Shown: positions 47,922 to 57,300, numbered from the stretch's first letter. The stretch is 64,000 nucleotides of DNA from Symbiopectobacterium purcellii_A (GCF_052050035.1 NZ_CP189882.1:4216001-4280000); one strand, 5' to 3'. A program made the numbers and translations. The notes: generated by a model from the letters alone, not told the origin.

Positions 47922-49020
47922 CCCATCCCCACTCGAAACGCAACAAAACGGTAGAGGCTTATGCCACCAGTAAGTGCGTTAAAAATACCTCATTGGGGGA
48001 ACGATAGCCCAGCGATTTTCTGCCCCTTGTATTGAGTATGTGTTCGAGTTCGGCAATCTTACGATGACTGACCTGACTGAAGTCTGTTCCCTTTGGGTAA
48101 AAACGTCGTATCAGCCCGTTGGTGTGCTCATTCAAGCCCCTCTCCCAGGAATGATAAGGATGGGCAAAGTAGACCTGCGCCCCTGTGATTTGAGTAATTT
48201 GCTCGTGCAGAGCGAATTCAGGGCCGTTATCAGCTGTTAGGGTCTTAAACTTGCAAAAGGTATTAGCTTCAATGTCCCTGAAAGCAGCAACCACAGTCTC
48301 CGCACGCTTATTAGGCAGTTTGCGAATGATGACGTTTTTCAATGCTTTATCTACGATGGTTAACAAGAATGACTTCTGGTCTTTGCCAAAAATAGTGTCA
48401 ATTTCGAAGTGGCCAGGCTCCTGTTTAAGCTCGGCTTGAGCTGGGCGATACTCAATACCAACACGGTTGGGAATAGGGCCTGATTTGAGGTTTTCGGCAT
48501 TGTACCTGTAACGTTTTCCCCGATGAGGAAGTTGCTGATATAGCTCCCCGCCAGCCTGTCTCTCCTGCAGGATATAGCGATATAGCGTATTCTTGCTGAC
48601 AGGTATACCGAATTCCAGGTGCAAACGGCCACTGATGATTTCAGGTGAAGAGTGAGTGGAAAGCGCCTGCCTGATGAAGTTCTGAATGTGTGGCTCCAAC
48701 GGGTAAAAAGCATTGTTTGGCAAAGGCTTATGACGGCGTCCCCGGGCCAGAGTGTCCGCCCTTCTACAGCAGTAGACACCATTGAAAGTAGGGTCGGTAT
48801 TGCGTCTGAGTTCCCTGCTGATGGTCGAGCGAGGCAGAGCAAGCTCTCTGGCGATGGTAGCTTGGTTGACACCTTCACCACGCCGCTTTTCGATGTAGAA
48901 CCGTTCTTTGTGAGTCAGATGTTTTCCCTGCATGCAACAGGCTCTCCAGTATGGCCAGAACGGTGATTTTATCCGACTCTGGCAAGTGGGTCACTTTGTT
49001 GCGTTTCGAGTGGGAATTGG
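47922..49020 (-). mobile_element. IS30-family element, complete, 1.1 kb
   Basis: Termini CCCATCCCCACTCGAAACG and its inverted partner. Short flanking repeat GCATG on both sides (47917-47921, 49021-49025). Confidence 0.92.
47959..48933 (-). CDS. IS30-family transposase
   Basis: 324 aa, intact; same motifs as the 22097 copy. Differences include MQGKHLTHKERF, RELALPRST and RGRRHKPLP. Shine-Dalgarno not evident; the ATG is the conserved start just inside the left terminus. Confidence 0.92.
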   Translation of the reverse strand: MQGKHLTHKERFYIEKRRGEGVNQATIARELALPRSTISRELRRNTDPTFNGVYCCRRADTLARGRRHKPLPNNAFYPLEPHIQNFIRQALSTHSSPEIISGRLHLEFGIPVSKNTLYRYILQERQAGGELYQQLPHRGKRYRYNAENLKSGPIPNRVGIEYRPAQAELKQEPGHFEIDTIFGKDQKSFLLTIVDKALKNVIIRKLPNKRAETVVAAFRDIEANTFCKFKTLTADNGPEFALHEQITQITGAQVYFAHPYHSWERGLNEHTNGLIRRFYPKGTDFSQVSHRKIAELEHILNTRGRKSLGYRSPNEVFLTHLLVA

Positions 49021-49852
49021 GCATGGGCAATCATTGAGCCCTTGTTACCAACCGTTTTGACATCTCCGCAGTCAGGCCGGCCATGGGCAGAACATCGCAA
49101 AATCCTCAACGGCATGTTCTGGATACTGTGTTCAGGTGCCCCATGGCGTGATTTACCTGAACGTTACGGCCCATGGAAAACCGTTTATAACCGTTTCAAT
49201 AGATGGTCAAAGTCTGGAGTTATTAACATTATTTTTAATAGGTTACTTTCATTTCTTGATGCTCATGGACTTGTTGACTGGTCAGCCACTGCGCTGGATG
49301 GCAGCAATATCCGTGCGCTCAAATGTGCGGCTGGCGCTCAAAAAAACATCCCGATATTACCAACGATAACAGCCTGGGTCGCTCACGAGGTGGTTATGGC
49401 ACCAAAATCCACATGGCGACTGACGGAAGCGGCATCCCGCTAAATATCGTACTGAGTGCTGGGCAGGCTCACGAAAGCCTGTTCGCGTTACGACTCCTGG
49501 ACGGCATTGGCGTGCAACGGCAGAACGGTAGCATGAAGCGTCGTGGTCATGCGGTACTGTCTGACAAAGCTTACTCTGGCAATGCACTCCGTAACGAGTT
49601 GAAAAGAAAAGGGATAAGAGCGGTTATTCCCCGAAAATCAAATAAAAAACTGGCTTCAGATGGACGTTCACAACTTTATCGTGATGCTTATAGCCGTCGC
49701 TACGTTGTAGAAAGATGTTTTGGCCGTTTAAAGGAATATAGACGGATTGCCACACGTTATGAAAAAACGGCAAGAAACTATCTAGCAATGGTGAAACTGG
49801 GCTGCATCCGCTTGTTTTACGCCCGGTTACGTAATTAAGGGACACAGCCTAG

Positions 49853-50099
49853 TGTAGCGGCTTGGCATAAGTAAACCAACTTCTTCGTAAGATATTGTGT
49901 CACTAGATAGGGTCTGTTGCCTTATCGGATTTGTCAGGTGTCAAAGGCGGGAATACGTTTGGATTTCCAGTCGTTATGAGGCAAACTGCAAAATGATTTG
50001 TCAGGCTTTATTCCCTCTCAGCGAGCCACCGTAGCGTAGGGGGGAGAGGCTGGCACCGTAGCATTCAGCTATTTCACTGATTTATTATGAGGCAAGCGT
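49853..50099 (+). other. Intergenic region upstream of ribE
   Basis: No gene. TTTGTCAGG occurs twice (about 49929 and 49997). I looked for an FMN riboswitch and see none of its conserved AGGGAT/GGTGAAATTCC-type blocks. Shine-Dalgarno ATGAGGCAAG precedes ribE. Confidence 0.4.
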
Positions 50100-50750
50100 A
50101 TGTTTACCGGTATTGTTCAAGGCACCGCGCCGGTGGTGTCCATCGATGAAAAAACGAACTTCCGCACGCATGTGGTAAAACTTCCTCCCGAATTACTGAC
50201 CGACCTGGTGACAGGTGCCTCGATTGCCAATAACGGTTGTTGCCTGACAGTGACGGCGATTGATGGCGATCGGGTCAGTTTTGATTTAATGAAAGAGACG
50301 CTGCGCCTGACCAACCTGGGCGATATTACGCCGGGCGATCTGGTGAATATTGAGCGTGCCACAAAATACGGCGATGAGATCGGCGGACATGTTATGTCCG
50401 GGCACATTATGTGCACGGCCGAAGTGGTTAAAATTCTCACCTCGGAAAATAACCACCAAATTTGGTTCCGACTGGCCGATGAATCGCAGATGAAATATGT
50501 GCTGCACAAAGGGTTTATCGGGATTGATGGTATCAGCCTTACGGTGGGCGAAGTGACACGCAGCCGTTTCTGCGTGCATTTGATTCCCGAAACCCTGCAA
50601 CGCACCACACTCGGTCAGAAGCGATTGGGAAATCGGATCAATATTGAAATCGATCCACAAACTCAGGCGGTGATCGACACGGTTGAACGTGTGATGGCAC
50701 AGCGCCAGGCACAAGAGGTCGCAACGGCAAATGCCGCGCAGAGTGCCTGA
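50100..50750 (+). CDS. ribE: Riboflavin synthase alpha chain
   Basis: 216 aa (E. coli RibC/RibE 213). Start MFTGIVQGTAPVV is the invariant N-terminus. Two tandem lumazine-binding barrels: residues ~1-97 with GASIANNGCCLTVT, and ~98-200 with HVMSGHIMCTAEV then GFIGIDGISLTVGEV and FCVHLIPETLQRTTLG. Catalyses dismutation of two 6,7-dimethyl-8-ribityllumazine to riboflavin. It is adjacent to cfa as in E. coli (where it is called ribC). Intact, consistent with retention of vitamin synthesis in a symbiont. Confidence 0.96.
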   Translation: MFTGIVQGTAPVVSIDEKTNFRTHVVKLPPELLTDLVTGASIANNGCCLTVTAIDGDRVSFDLMKETLRLTNLGDITPGDLVNIERATKYGDEIGGHVMSGHIMCTAEVVKILTSENNHQIWFRLADESQMKYVLHKGFIGIDGISLTVGEVTRSRFCVHLIPETLQRTTLGQKRLGNRINIEIDPQTQAVIDTVERVMAQRQAQEVATANAAQSA

Positions 50751-50778
50751 CGACTAAGTTGAAAAAGCGATAAAAAAT

Positions 50779-50802
50779 GCCGTACACCCTTGGCTGTACG
50801 GC
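50779..50802 (+). terminator. Hairpin between convergent ribE and cfa
   Basis: GCCGTACA-CCCTTGGC-TGTACGGC perfect 8-bp stem, preceded by A6 on the ribE side, which is a T6 tract in the cfa reading direction. Probably acts mainly for cfa and may be bidirectional. Confidence 0.7.
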
Positions 50803-50818
50803 GTTACGCCGACTGAAA

Positions 50819-51970
50819 TCAGCGCGCTACACGCACGCCGCCTTCAATCCCTTGGGGGCTAAACAACACCTGCCACAGTTGAATGTTCCGCGCGCGAAAC
50901 GCTCCGGCGCAGGCATTCAAGTAGTAACGGAACATACGATTAAAACGCGGTGAGTAACGGTTCGCTAACTGTGGCCAATTAGCTACAAAACGATCGTGCC
51001 AGGCCATCAAGGTTTTATCGTAATCGGCCCCAAAATTATGCCAATCTTCCATCACCAGATAGGGTTCACTGCGTGCGGCAATGTGGCGTACGGAGGGCAG
51101 GCAGCCGTTGGGGAAGATATATTTGTTAATCCAGGGGTCAACCTGTGAATCGGTTTTATTTGCCCCAATGGTATGCAGCAGAAACAACCCTTCGGGTTTG
51201 AGATTTTTGCTGACAACGCGAAAGTACGTATCGTAATTTTTCGGCCCTACGTGCTCAAACATGCCGACAGACACGATGCGATCGAAATGTCGGTTAAGGT
51301 CGCGATAATCCTGCAATTCAATGGTGACATTGAGATCGCTACAGCGGGCCTGAGCCAATTTTTGCTGCTCACGCGAGATGGTCACGCCGTAAACCGATAC
51401 GCCATGATGGCGTGCCGCATAAGCGGCAAGCCCGCCCCAGCCACAGCCAATATCCAACAGTGTCATGCCTGGCTGAAGCTGAAGCTTTTCGCAAATCATG
51501 CGCAGTTTGGCCTGTTGCGCCTGCTCAAGGGTCGTGGCCTCTTTCCAGTAGCCGCAGGAATATTGCATATGCGTGTCGAGCATCAGGCTAAACAGATCGT
51601 TGCCCAGATCGTAATGCTCCTCGCCGACGATCCAGGCCCGCTTGCGGGATTGCAGGTTAATTAAGCGTGCAGCGACAATATGCAAAATGTCTTTGAGGTG
51701 ATGGGGGGCTTTTTTCTCAAGCCCTGCACGTAAGATACGCCGAAAAAAGCAGTCTAAACGATCGCACTCCCACCAACCGTCCATATAGCTTTCCCCGAGC
51801 CCCAGTGAGCCTTCTCGCAGAACGCGTTTGTAGAAATCGGGGTTACTTATCCGAATATCAAACGGGCGTGAGCCATTGATTTTAATATCGGCGATAGCTA
51901 ATAACGCGTGTACGATCCGGAACCAGGACGTGTTATGTTCTGCCAGTTCCTCTACATATGATGAACTCAT
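50819..51970 (-). CDS. cfa: Cyclopropane-fatty-acyl-phospholipid synthase
   Basis: 383 aa from MSSSYVEELAEHN, matching the E. coli start (382 aa) and preceded by GGGAGAAG; a longer in-frame start exists upstream but has no support. N-terminal lipid-binding part, then SAM-dependent methyltransferase with LLDIGCGWGGLAAYAA, VTISREQQKLAQ, SVGMFEHVGPKNYDTYF and WINKYIFPNGCLPS. Transfers methylene from SAM to unsaturated acyl chains in the membrane. Intact. Confidence 0.95.
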   Translation of the reverse strand: MSSSYVEELAEHNTSWFRIVHALLAIADIKINGSRPFDIRISNPDFYKRVLREGSLGLGESYMDGWWECDRLDCFFRRILRAGLEKKAPHHLKDILHIVAARLINLQSRKRAWIVGEEHYDLGNDLFSLMLDTHMQYSCGYWKEATTLEQAQQAKLRMICEKLQLQPGMTLLDIGCGWGGLAAYAARHHGVSVYGVTISREQQKLAQARCSDLNVTIELQDYRDLNRHFDRIVSVGMFEHVGPKNYDTYFRVVSKNLKPEGLFLLHTIGANKTDSQVDPWINKYIFPNGCLPSVRHIAARSEPYLVMEDWHNFGADYDKTLMAWHDRFVANWPQLANRYSPRFNRMFRYYLNACAGAFRARNIQLWQVLFSPQGIEGGVRVAR

Positions 51971-52260
51971 AACTTCTCCCAACCTTGCCAGACAGCGCTG
52001 CAAGGAACAGCATAGACAGTCTCTCATCAACCCGAACGCTGCGATTTGTACACAGCGTGTTCGAATCACGGGCAAGTTACCCGTTGTTCAAATTGTAAGC
52101 GGTTGCATTCGTGCGCAGCCGTTTATGCTTGCCCGTTGCACAGTGGCAGCGGGCATAACATCCATCGTCTACTCTCTGGGATATCCAGAGGGAATGAAGT
52201 GTCAACGCCGGTACGTGGTAACACGTAGGGGGCACATATCCTGATACGCAGTCGTGCGTT
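51971..52260. other. Intergenic region upstream of cfa
   Basis: 290 bp up to the IS903 insertion. I see no convincing gene; the short frames here lack start signals. Contains the cfa leader and presumably its promoter, which I could not place. Confidence 0.4.
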
Positions 52261-52326
52261 GGCTTTGTTGAATAAATCGAACTTTCAGGGGATCGCCGGA
52301 TCAGAGCACTATCATCGCTCCCGATA

Positions 52327-52418
52327 TAGCCAAGCGACATTATTTTGATAACAGCCAGCTATGCTTCTTTGCCGCATATCAGGGCATAGGATGTAATCAT
52401 TTTTAAGTCGGTTGGCTA
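52327..52418 (+). mobile_element. MITE1 in IS903 leader
   Basis: 92 bp, TA at 52325-52326 and 52419-52420; same position and orientation as at 17804. Confidence 0.95.
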
Positions 52419-52430
52419 TAGCAGCTCCCC

Positions 52431-53354
52431 ATGGCAAAGCAAAAGTTTAAAATCACCAACTGGCCCACCTACAACAAAGCACTCAGACAACGCGGCTCCC
52501 TGACGGTCTGGCTTGATGAGTCGGCCATCGCTGCATGGACTGACAGTTCTTCGCCTGAAGGTCGTGGTCGGCCGCTTTACTACACCGATATGGCTGTTAC
52601 CACGGTTTTGATGATAAAGCGCGTGTTTAACCTGTCGCTCCGGGCATTACAGGGCTTTGTCGACTCGGTTTTTACACTGATGAGCCTGCCACTGCGCTGC
52701 CCGGACTACTCTCTGGTCAGTCGGCGGGCAAAAACCGTCAGTATCAGCATAAAAACGCCAACGCGTGGTGAAATCTCGCATCTGGTCATCGACAGTACCG
52801 GTCTGAAGGTCTTTGGCGAAGGTGAATGGAAAGTCAGGCAGCATGGGGCTGACAGACGAAGAGTGTGGCGCAAGCTTCATCTGGCAGCAAACAGTGCGAC
52901 GCATGAGATTATCTGTGCCGACTTATCGCTCAGCGGAACGACAGATGCGCAGGCACTGCCGGGCCTGATTAACCAAACCCACCGAAAAATCAGGGAAGTG
53001 TCAGCAGACGGTGCTTATGACGCCCGTTACTGCCACGATGCGTTGCTAAGAAAGAAAATCAGGCCCCTTATCCCGCCGCGAAGCGGAGCCAAATACTGGC
53101 CGGACAAGTACCATGAACGTAACCATGCGGTGGCGAATCAGCGTCTGAGCGGGAGTAATGATATGTGGAAAAAGAAAGTGGGTTATCACCGGCGTTCAGT
53201 GGCAGAAACAGCGATGTTCCGCATAAAAACTTTGCTGGGTGGCCATCTGAGCCTGCGTGACTATGAGGCTCAAGTAGGTGAAGCCATAGCGATGGTCAAA
53301 GCGCTGAACCGTATGACGTTGTTGGGTATGCCACACAGCGTCAGGATAGGATAA
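52431..53354 (+). CDS. IS903-type IS5 transposase, intact
   Basis: 307 aa, as in IS903. MAKQKFKITNWPTYNKALRQ start. DDE core: HLVIDSTGLKVFGEGEW (Asp), EVSADGAYDARYCH (Asp) and the Y-(2)-R-(3)-E-(6)-K signature in GYHRRSVAETAMFRIKTLLG (Glu). Ends PHSVRIG. MITE1 sits 12 bp upstream of the ATG and may replace the native promoter region. Confidence 0.95.
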   Translation: MAKQKFKITNWPTYNKALRQRGSLTVWLDESAIAAWTDSSSPEGRGRPLYYTDMAVTTVLMIKRVFNLSLRALQGFVDSVFTLMSLPLRCPDYSLVSRRAKTVSISIKTPTRGEISHLVIDSTGLKVFGEGEWKVRQHGADRRRVWRKLHLAANSATHEIICADLSLSGTTDAQALPGLINQTHRKIREVSADGAYDARYCHDALLRKKIRPLIPPRSGAKYWPDKYHERNHAVANQRLSGSNDMWKKKVGYHRRSVAETAMFRIKTLLGGHLSLRDYEAQVGEAIAMVKALNRMTLLGMPHSVRIG

Positions 53355-53419
53355 CAGGTGTAGCAGAGGGAGTCATCCTGTCGGCTAATTCTGATTTATT
53401 CAACAAAGCCTCGTGCGTT

Positions 53420-53606
53420 CGTTATAATAAGGATAAGAATAGGGATATTGTCCGAATGAAAAACAGTGTATGACTGCTTCAACCAGAGGACAAGTCAAAA
53501 TTGATTGATGCAGTCATGAAGAATTTACAAATCAACGTGCTATACACGTCATACTTCAAGTTGCAGGTGCGTTGTCTGCACTCGCTCACCCGAATCACTT
53601 ACTTTA
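53420..53606. repeat. Intergenic region with dispersed enterobacterial-type repeat
   Basis: 53541-53600 (ATACACGTCATACTTCAAGT... to ...CACCCGAATCACTTAC) resembles palindromic intergenic repeats I know from Yersinia/Serratia-type genomes (TCATACTTCAAGTTGCA core). A related piece occurs near 23632. No gene seen. Confidence 0.45.
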
Positions 53607-54431
53607 GAATCTATCCCAAAAGGAATTGTCAGCTAATAAGTAATGGCAATTTCTGAAGGAAGTATGGCAAGCAATAAGTGGCAGATCAGCGATGAACTCT
53701 GGGGGAAAATGGTTCCGTTGCTCCCGGAACATAAAACCCACCATCCGCTGGGTACGCATCGCAGGCGGGTTGATAATCGTGCCGCAATGAACGCCATTCT
53801 CTTTGTGCTCAGAACGGGTTGCCAGTGGAATGCCCTGAATGCCACCGGGATATGCTCGTCAATCTCCGCTCACCGCCGCTTCCAGGAGTGGCGGGATGCA
53901 GGAGTTTTTGAACGGTTCTGGCAGAACGGGTTGCTGGCCTGCGAGCAGCTGGATGCTATCGACTGGTCATTGCTGTCGATGGATGGTTGTATGACGAAGT
54001 CACCGCTGACAGGCTCAAAAAAACAGGACGGAATCCCACAGACCGGGGGAAACAGGGTGTAAAGCGTAGCCTGATGACCGATGCGAACGGGCTTCCCCTC
54101 TCTCTGGTTGTCTCAGGGGCAAATACCCACGACATAAAGCTGGTTGCTGATACTCTCGACGCCCTTCAGACGGGCAGACCCGGCAGAAAGCTCCGCCTCT
54201 GTCTGGACAAAGGCTATGAAGCCGGATGGCAGGAAGCCTGTCTGAAAAGTCGTCGTTACGAACCTCATATCCAGTCAAGGAAAGAGGAGTCGGAAGCCAT
54301 CAAAAACACGGATTTTAAAGCTCACCGCTGGGTAGTGGAGAGAACGCACAGCTGGATGAATCGCTTTCCCCCCATGTCAGGGTAGTTGTCGCCTCTGAGT
54401 GAAAAAATCTAGGGGGCTGGAGAAGCTGTTC

Positions 54432-54914
54432 ATGGGAAGCTATTCGCCAGAACGTAAAGCGGCTGTGATCGCCAGAATGTTGCCGCCGCATAGTCAGACT
54501 ATTTACCAGATATCCCGCCTGGAAGGCATTCCCGCCAATACGCTTTATGGCTGGCGGTCTCAGGCTGGAATTCCGACTCAGTCGGCAGCCAGTGAGAGTA
54601 AACTCCACCTGGAGTGGTCTCAGGATGCGCGCTTCGCCGTTATCGTTGAAACCGCGCCGCTTTCTGCTCATGCTGTGGCTGAATACTGTCGCCGTAAAGG
54701 CCTCTATCCTGAACAGATTCAGCAGTGGAAGGACGAGTTTATGCAGCCAGGTCAGCGTGCAGAAAGAGCCTTAATAAAGAAACAGCAAAAAGAAATTCAG
54801 CAGCTTAATCGTGAAATAGCCCGCAAGGACAAAGCCCTCGCCGAAGCGGCGGCACTGCTCATCCTGGAAAAAAAGCTCAAGGCGTTCTTCGACGAAGAAC
54901 GCGAGGTCGAATGA
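54432..54914 (+). CDS. IS3-family OrfA
   Basis: 160 aa from the MGSYSPERKAAVIA start, which follows GGAGAAG; the longer in-frame start at 54399 has no Shine-Dalgarno. Helix-turn-helix plus coiled coil, stop overlapping orfB by 4 bases. QTIYQ replaces QSIYQ of the other copies. Confidence 0.9.
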   Translation: MGSYSPERKAAVIARMLPPHSQTIYQISRLEGIPANTLYGWRSQAGIPTQSAASESKLHLEWSQDARFAVIVETAPLSAHAVAEYCRRKGLYPEQIQQWKDEFMQPGQRAERALIKKQQKEIQQLNREIARKDKALAEAAALLILEKKLKAFFDEEREVE

Positions 54915-55942
54915 CGCGCACAGCCGACAGGTTACGGCTGATGAAGATGCTGGAGGAGGCCGCCACTGCCGGCGTCCGGCAAAGCGATGCCTGCAGGTCT
55001 GTAGGTATTAGCGAGCGGACGTTCCAGCGCTGGCGGCTAAGTCCTGACGACCGGCGACCGACGGCATCACGGCCGATGCCGAAAAACAGGCTCAGTGCTG
55101 AAGAGGAACAGCAGGTGCTGGCCATCTGCCATGAGCCACGATTCGCCAGTCTGTCGCCGGCGCAAATCGTACCGGCACTAGCCGATGAGGGGCGTTACGT
55201 TGCCAGTGAATCGACGTTTTACCGGGTGTTGCGCCGTGCCGGAGAGGTCAGTCATCGCGGGCGTCAGCAGGCCCCGCAAAGTAAGCCGCTGTCGACATGG
55301 AAGGCGATCGCGCCGAACCAGGTGTGGTCGTGGGACATCACCTGGCTGAAGTCGCTGACGGCGGGTCACTGGTTCTACCTGTATCTCATAGAAGATGTGT
55401 TCAGTCGCAAAATAGTGGGTTATGAGGTGTACCCGGTCGAAAGCGGCGAGTATGCAGCAGAACTGCTGAAGCGAACGGTGCTGAGCGAGCGCTGCTGGCA
55501 GGAGCCGCTGGTACTGCATGCGGATAACGGTGCACCGATGAAGTCACAGGTGCTGCAGGTGAAGCTTGCGGAGCTGAAGATAACCCCGTCACACAGTCGG
55601 CCGCGGGTAAGCAACGACAACGCCCACGTGGAATCGCTGTTCAGGATGCTGAAATACGTGCCTGCATGGTCTGAAAAAGGCTTTGCAACGCTGGAAGATG
55701 CGCGAGCCTGGGTGGAAACCTTCGTCGGCTGGTACAACGAGGAACATCGCCATAGCGGTATCCGGTATGTCACGCCGGGCCAGCGGCACAGAGGCGAAGA
55801 CAGCCAGTTGCTGGTAAAGCGAAAATCGGTGTATGAGGCAGCAAAAATGCAGAACCCGCATCGTTGGTCAGGGCCAACAAGAAACTGGGAGCGGCAGGAC
55901 GAAGTGTGGCTAAATCCGGAACGGGAAAAACAGGCCGTATGA
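54911..55942 (+). CDS. IS3-family OrfB, integrase-core transposase
   Basis: 343 aa, intact DDE motifs (SWDITWL, HADNGAPM, NAHVESLFRML). Effectively the same protein as at 34784-35815, indicating recent movement. Confidence 0.93.
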   Translation: MTRTADRLRLMKMLEEAATAGVRQSDACRSVGISERTFQRWRLSPDDRRPTASRPMPKNRLSAEEEQQVLAICHEPRFASLSPAQIVPALADEGRYVASESTFYRVLRRAGEVSHRGRQQAPQSKPLSTWKAIAPNQVWSWDITWLKSLTAGHWFYLYLIEDVFSRKIVGYEVYPVESGEYAAELLKRTVLSERCWQEPLVLHADNGAPMKSQVLQVKLAELKITPSHSRPRVSNDNAHVESLFRMLKYVPAWSEKGFATLEDARAWVETFVGWYNEEHRHSGIRYVTPGQRHRGEDSQLLVKRKSVYEAAKMQNPHRWSGPTRNWERQDEVWLNPEREKQAV

Positions 55943-56090
55943 ATCAACTGGGGCGACAACTACCTTGACACGCACCGCTTTCGTCGGGTTCTGACTCGCT
56001 GGGAGAAGAAAGTCGAAAATTATGAGGCGATGCTGCATTTTACCTGCGGCATCATTGTCTGGAATAAAATCCTATTGGGATGGATTCTTA

Positions 56091-56182
56091 TAGCCAAGCG
56101 ACATTATTTTGATAACAGCCAGCTATGCTTCTTTGCCGCATATCAGGGCATAGGATGTAATCATTTTTAAGTCGGTTGGCTA
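56091..56182 (+). mobile_element. MITE1 next to IS427-like element
   Basis: 92 bp; it used the TA of the TTA flank of the IS427-like element (56089-56090), so it came after it. Confidence 0.93.
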
Positions 56183-56215
56183 TATTTAGGGTATATAAGA
56201 AAACCGTCTTAAGCA

Positions 56216-57241
56216 TCAACGGCGGTAGTCGCGGAAAGGGCCTTCACCCACTGAACGACGCTCGATAAGCGTTGGGTGAACCTCAATCATCTGCGCCTCT
56301 TCGCGCTTGCTGGTGATGCGATCGAGCAGCATGGTAAAAGCCGATTGGCCCAAACGCTCTTTTGGCTGGTGGATCGTGGTTAATGCTGGGGTGAAATAAC
56401 GTGCATGGCGAACATTATCATAGCCAATCACGGAAATGTCTTGCGGTACGCGTAGCCCCAATTCATCAGCCGCGCAGATAGCACCCATGGCCATGATGTC
56501 GCCGCCGCAGAAAATAGCGGTCGGGCGCTGTTTTTGCGCCAAAATCTGGTGCATGGCTTTGTAACCGGATTCCGGCTCGAAATCCCCCTGAACAATCCAT
56601 TCATCGCGAACGGTGATATCCGCTTCCTGCAAGGCTTTGAGAAAACCCAGATAACGCCCGCTGCCCGTGTTGCGTTCCTGAATACCGGGAATGGCACCAA
56701 TGTCGCGGTGCCCGCGCTCAATCAGATAACGCCCAGCCAGATATCCCCCTTCGAAGGCGTTATCTATAATGGTGTCCGTAAAATCACTGTGTGCCTGACC
56801 CCCATCCATGACCACCATGGGAATGCTGCGGTAATCGGACAACATGCTCAACAGTTCAGGCGGGTATTCCGCACACATCACCAACAGGCCATCGACCCGT
56901 TTTTGCGCCAGCATGGAAAGATAAGCACGCTGTTTATCCAGGTTATTATGCGAGTTACACAGAATCAGGGTGTAGCCTTTGGCATAACAACTGTTTTCAA
57001 CCGCTTCGATAATTTCCGCAAAGTAGGGCGCTTCACTCGAAGTGGCGAGCAATCCGATGGATTTTGTGTGATTGACCTTTAAGCTCCGAGCCACTGCGCT
57101 CTGGGAGTAGTTTAATTCCTTGATGGCTTCCCGCACGGCCGTTTTGGTCTCTTCGGCGACGAAACGTGTTTTGTTGATGACGTGAGAGACGGTTGTTGTT
57201 GAAACGCCAGCACGCTTTGCCACATCTTTGATCGTTGCCAT
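56216..57241 (-). CDS. purR: Purine repressor, LacI family
   Basis: 341 aa, exactly the E. coli length. N-terminal LacI helix-turn-helix and hinge (MATIKDVAKRAGVSTTTVSH, hinge SQSAVARSLKVNHTKSIGLL). Periplasmic-binding-protein-like corepressor domain (VDGLLVMCAEYP, RHRDIGAIPG region, TAIFCGGDIMAMGAI, DISVIGYDNVRHARYFTPAL). Binds hypoxanthine/guanine and represses purine synthesis genes. Intact. A candidate PurR box lies in its own leader, fitting autoregulation. Confidence 0.96.
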   Translation of the reverse strand: MATIKDVAKRAGVSTTTVSHVINKTRFVAEETKTAVREAIKELNYSQSAVARSLKVNHTKSIGLLATSSEAPYFAEIIEAVENSCYAKGYTLILCNSHNNLDKQRAYLSMLAQKRVDGLLVMCAEYPPELLSMLSDYRSIPMVVMDGGQAHSDFTDTIIDNAFEGGYLAGRYLIERGHRDIGAIPGIQERNTGSGRYLGFLKALQEADITVRDEWIVQGDFEPESGYKAMHQILAQKQRPTAIFCGGDIMAMGAICAADELGLRVPQDISVIGYDNVRHARYFTPALTTIHQPKERLGQSAFTMLLDRITSKREEAQMIEVHPTLIERRSVGEGPFRDYRR

Positions 57242-57283
57242 CTAAACATGACTCCTGAACCTACTTGTTACGGCAGTATATAG

Positions 57284-57300
57284 TTTGTTAATCGTTTGCT
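57284..57300 (-). promoter_or_regulatory. Candidate PurR operator
   Basis: Minus strand reads AGCAAACGATTAACAAA, sharing the GCAAACG half of the ACGCAAACGTTTNCNT consensus; 43 bp upstream of purR. The other half is poor. Confidence 0.5.

Larger units (their letters stand above)
47890..49838 (+). pseudogene. IS427-like transposase, two-frame gene interrupted by IS30
   Basis: First frame MARYDLSDEA, then after the IS30 LPTVLTSPQSGRPWAEHRKI to DWSATALDGSNIRALKCAAG. Second frame KKHPDITNDNSLGRSRGGYG to YFARLRN-type end (49838). The frames overlap at an A7 run (CTCAAAAAAACATC, ~49338), the usual programmed frameshift of this IS5 subgroup. The frame split is therefore natural; the IS30 insertion is the lesion. 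Confidence 0.88.
47831..49848 (+). mobile_element. IS427-like IS5 element (type 1) with nested IS30
   Basis: Termini GCTGTGTCCCTTAATT / AATTAAGGGACACAGC with 4-bp target duplication CTAG (47827-47830, 49849-49852), fitting the YTAR target of IS5 relatives. IS30 inserted at 47922. Confidence 0.92.
52261..53410 (+). mobile_element. IS903-type IS5 element, complete, carrying MITE1
   Basis: GGCTTTGTTGAATAAATC terminal repeats; 9-bp target duplication TCGTGCGTT (52252-52260, 53411-53419). Without the 94-bp MITE1 contribution it is 1056 bp, the size of IS903 elements. Confidence 0.95.
54368..55975 (+). mobile_element. IS3-family element (type 1), complete
   Basis: About 1.61 kb; 6-bp flanking repeat CGCTTT (54362-54367, 55976-55981) splitting the HSWMNRF/RRVLTR codons of the host element. 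Confidence 0.93.
53664..56076 (+). pseudogene. IS427-like (type 2) transposase, interrupted
   Basis: First frame MASNKWQISDELWGKMVPLL, then CQWNALNATGICSSISAHRR and LDAIDWSLLSMDGCMTKSPL. Second frame from ~53987: RSLMTDANGLPLSLVVSGAN, LCLDKGYEAGWQEACLKSRR, HRWVVERTHSWMNRF, and after the IS3 RRVLTRWEKKVENYEAMLHF. The frames meet at an A7 run (~54007), probably programmed frameshifting. The start has a GAAGGAAG Shine-Dalgarno. Confidence 0.85.
53607..56087 (+). mobile_element. IS427-like IS5 element (type 2), carrying an IS3
   Basis: Termini GAATCTATCCCAAAAGGA and its inverted partner TCCTATTGGGATGGATTC. Target duplication TTA (53604-53606, 56088-56090). IS3 inserted at 54368-55975 within the second frame. 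Confidence 0.88.

Noticed and set aside
49853..50099. Possible FMN riboswitch before ribE
   Set aside because: No conserved riboswitch blocks recognised; in enterobacteria the element precedes ribB, not this gene.
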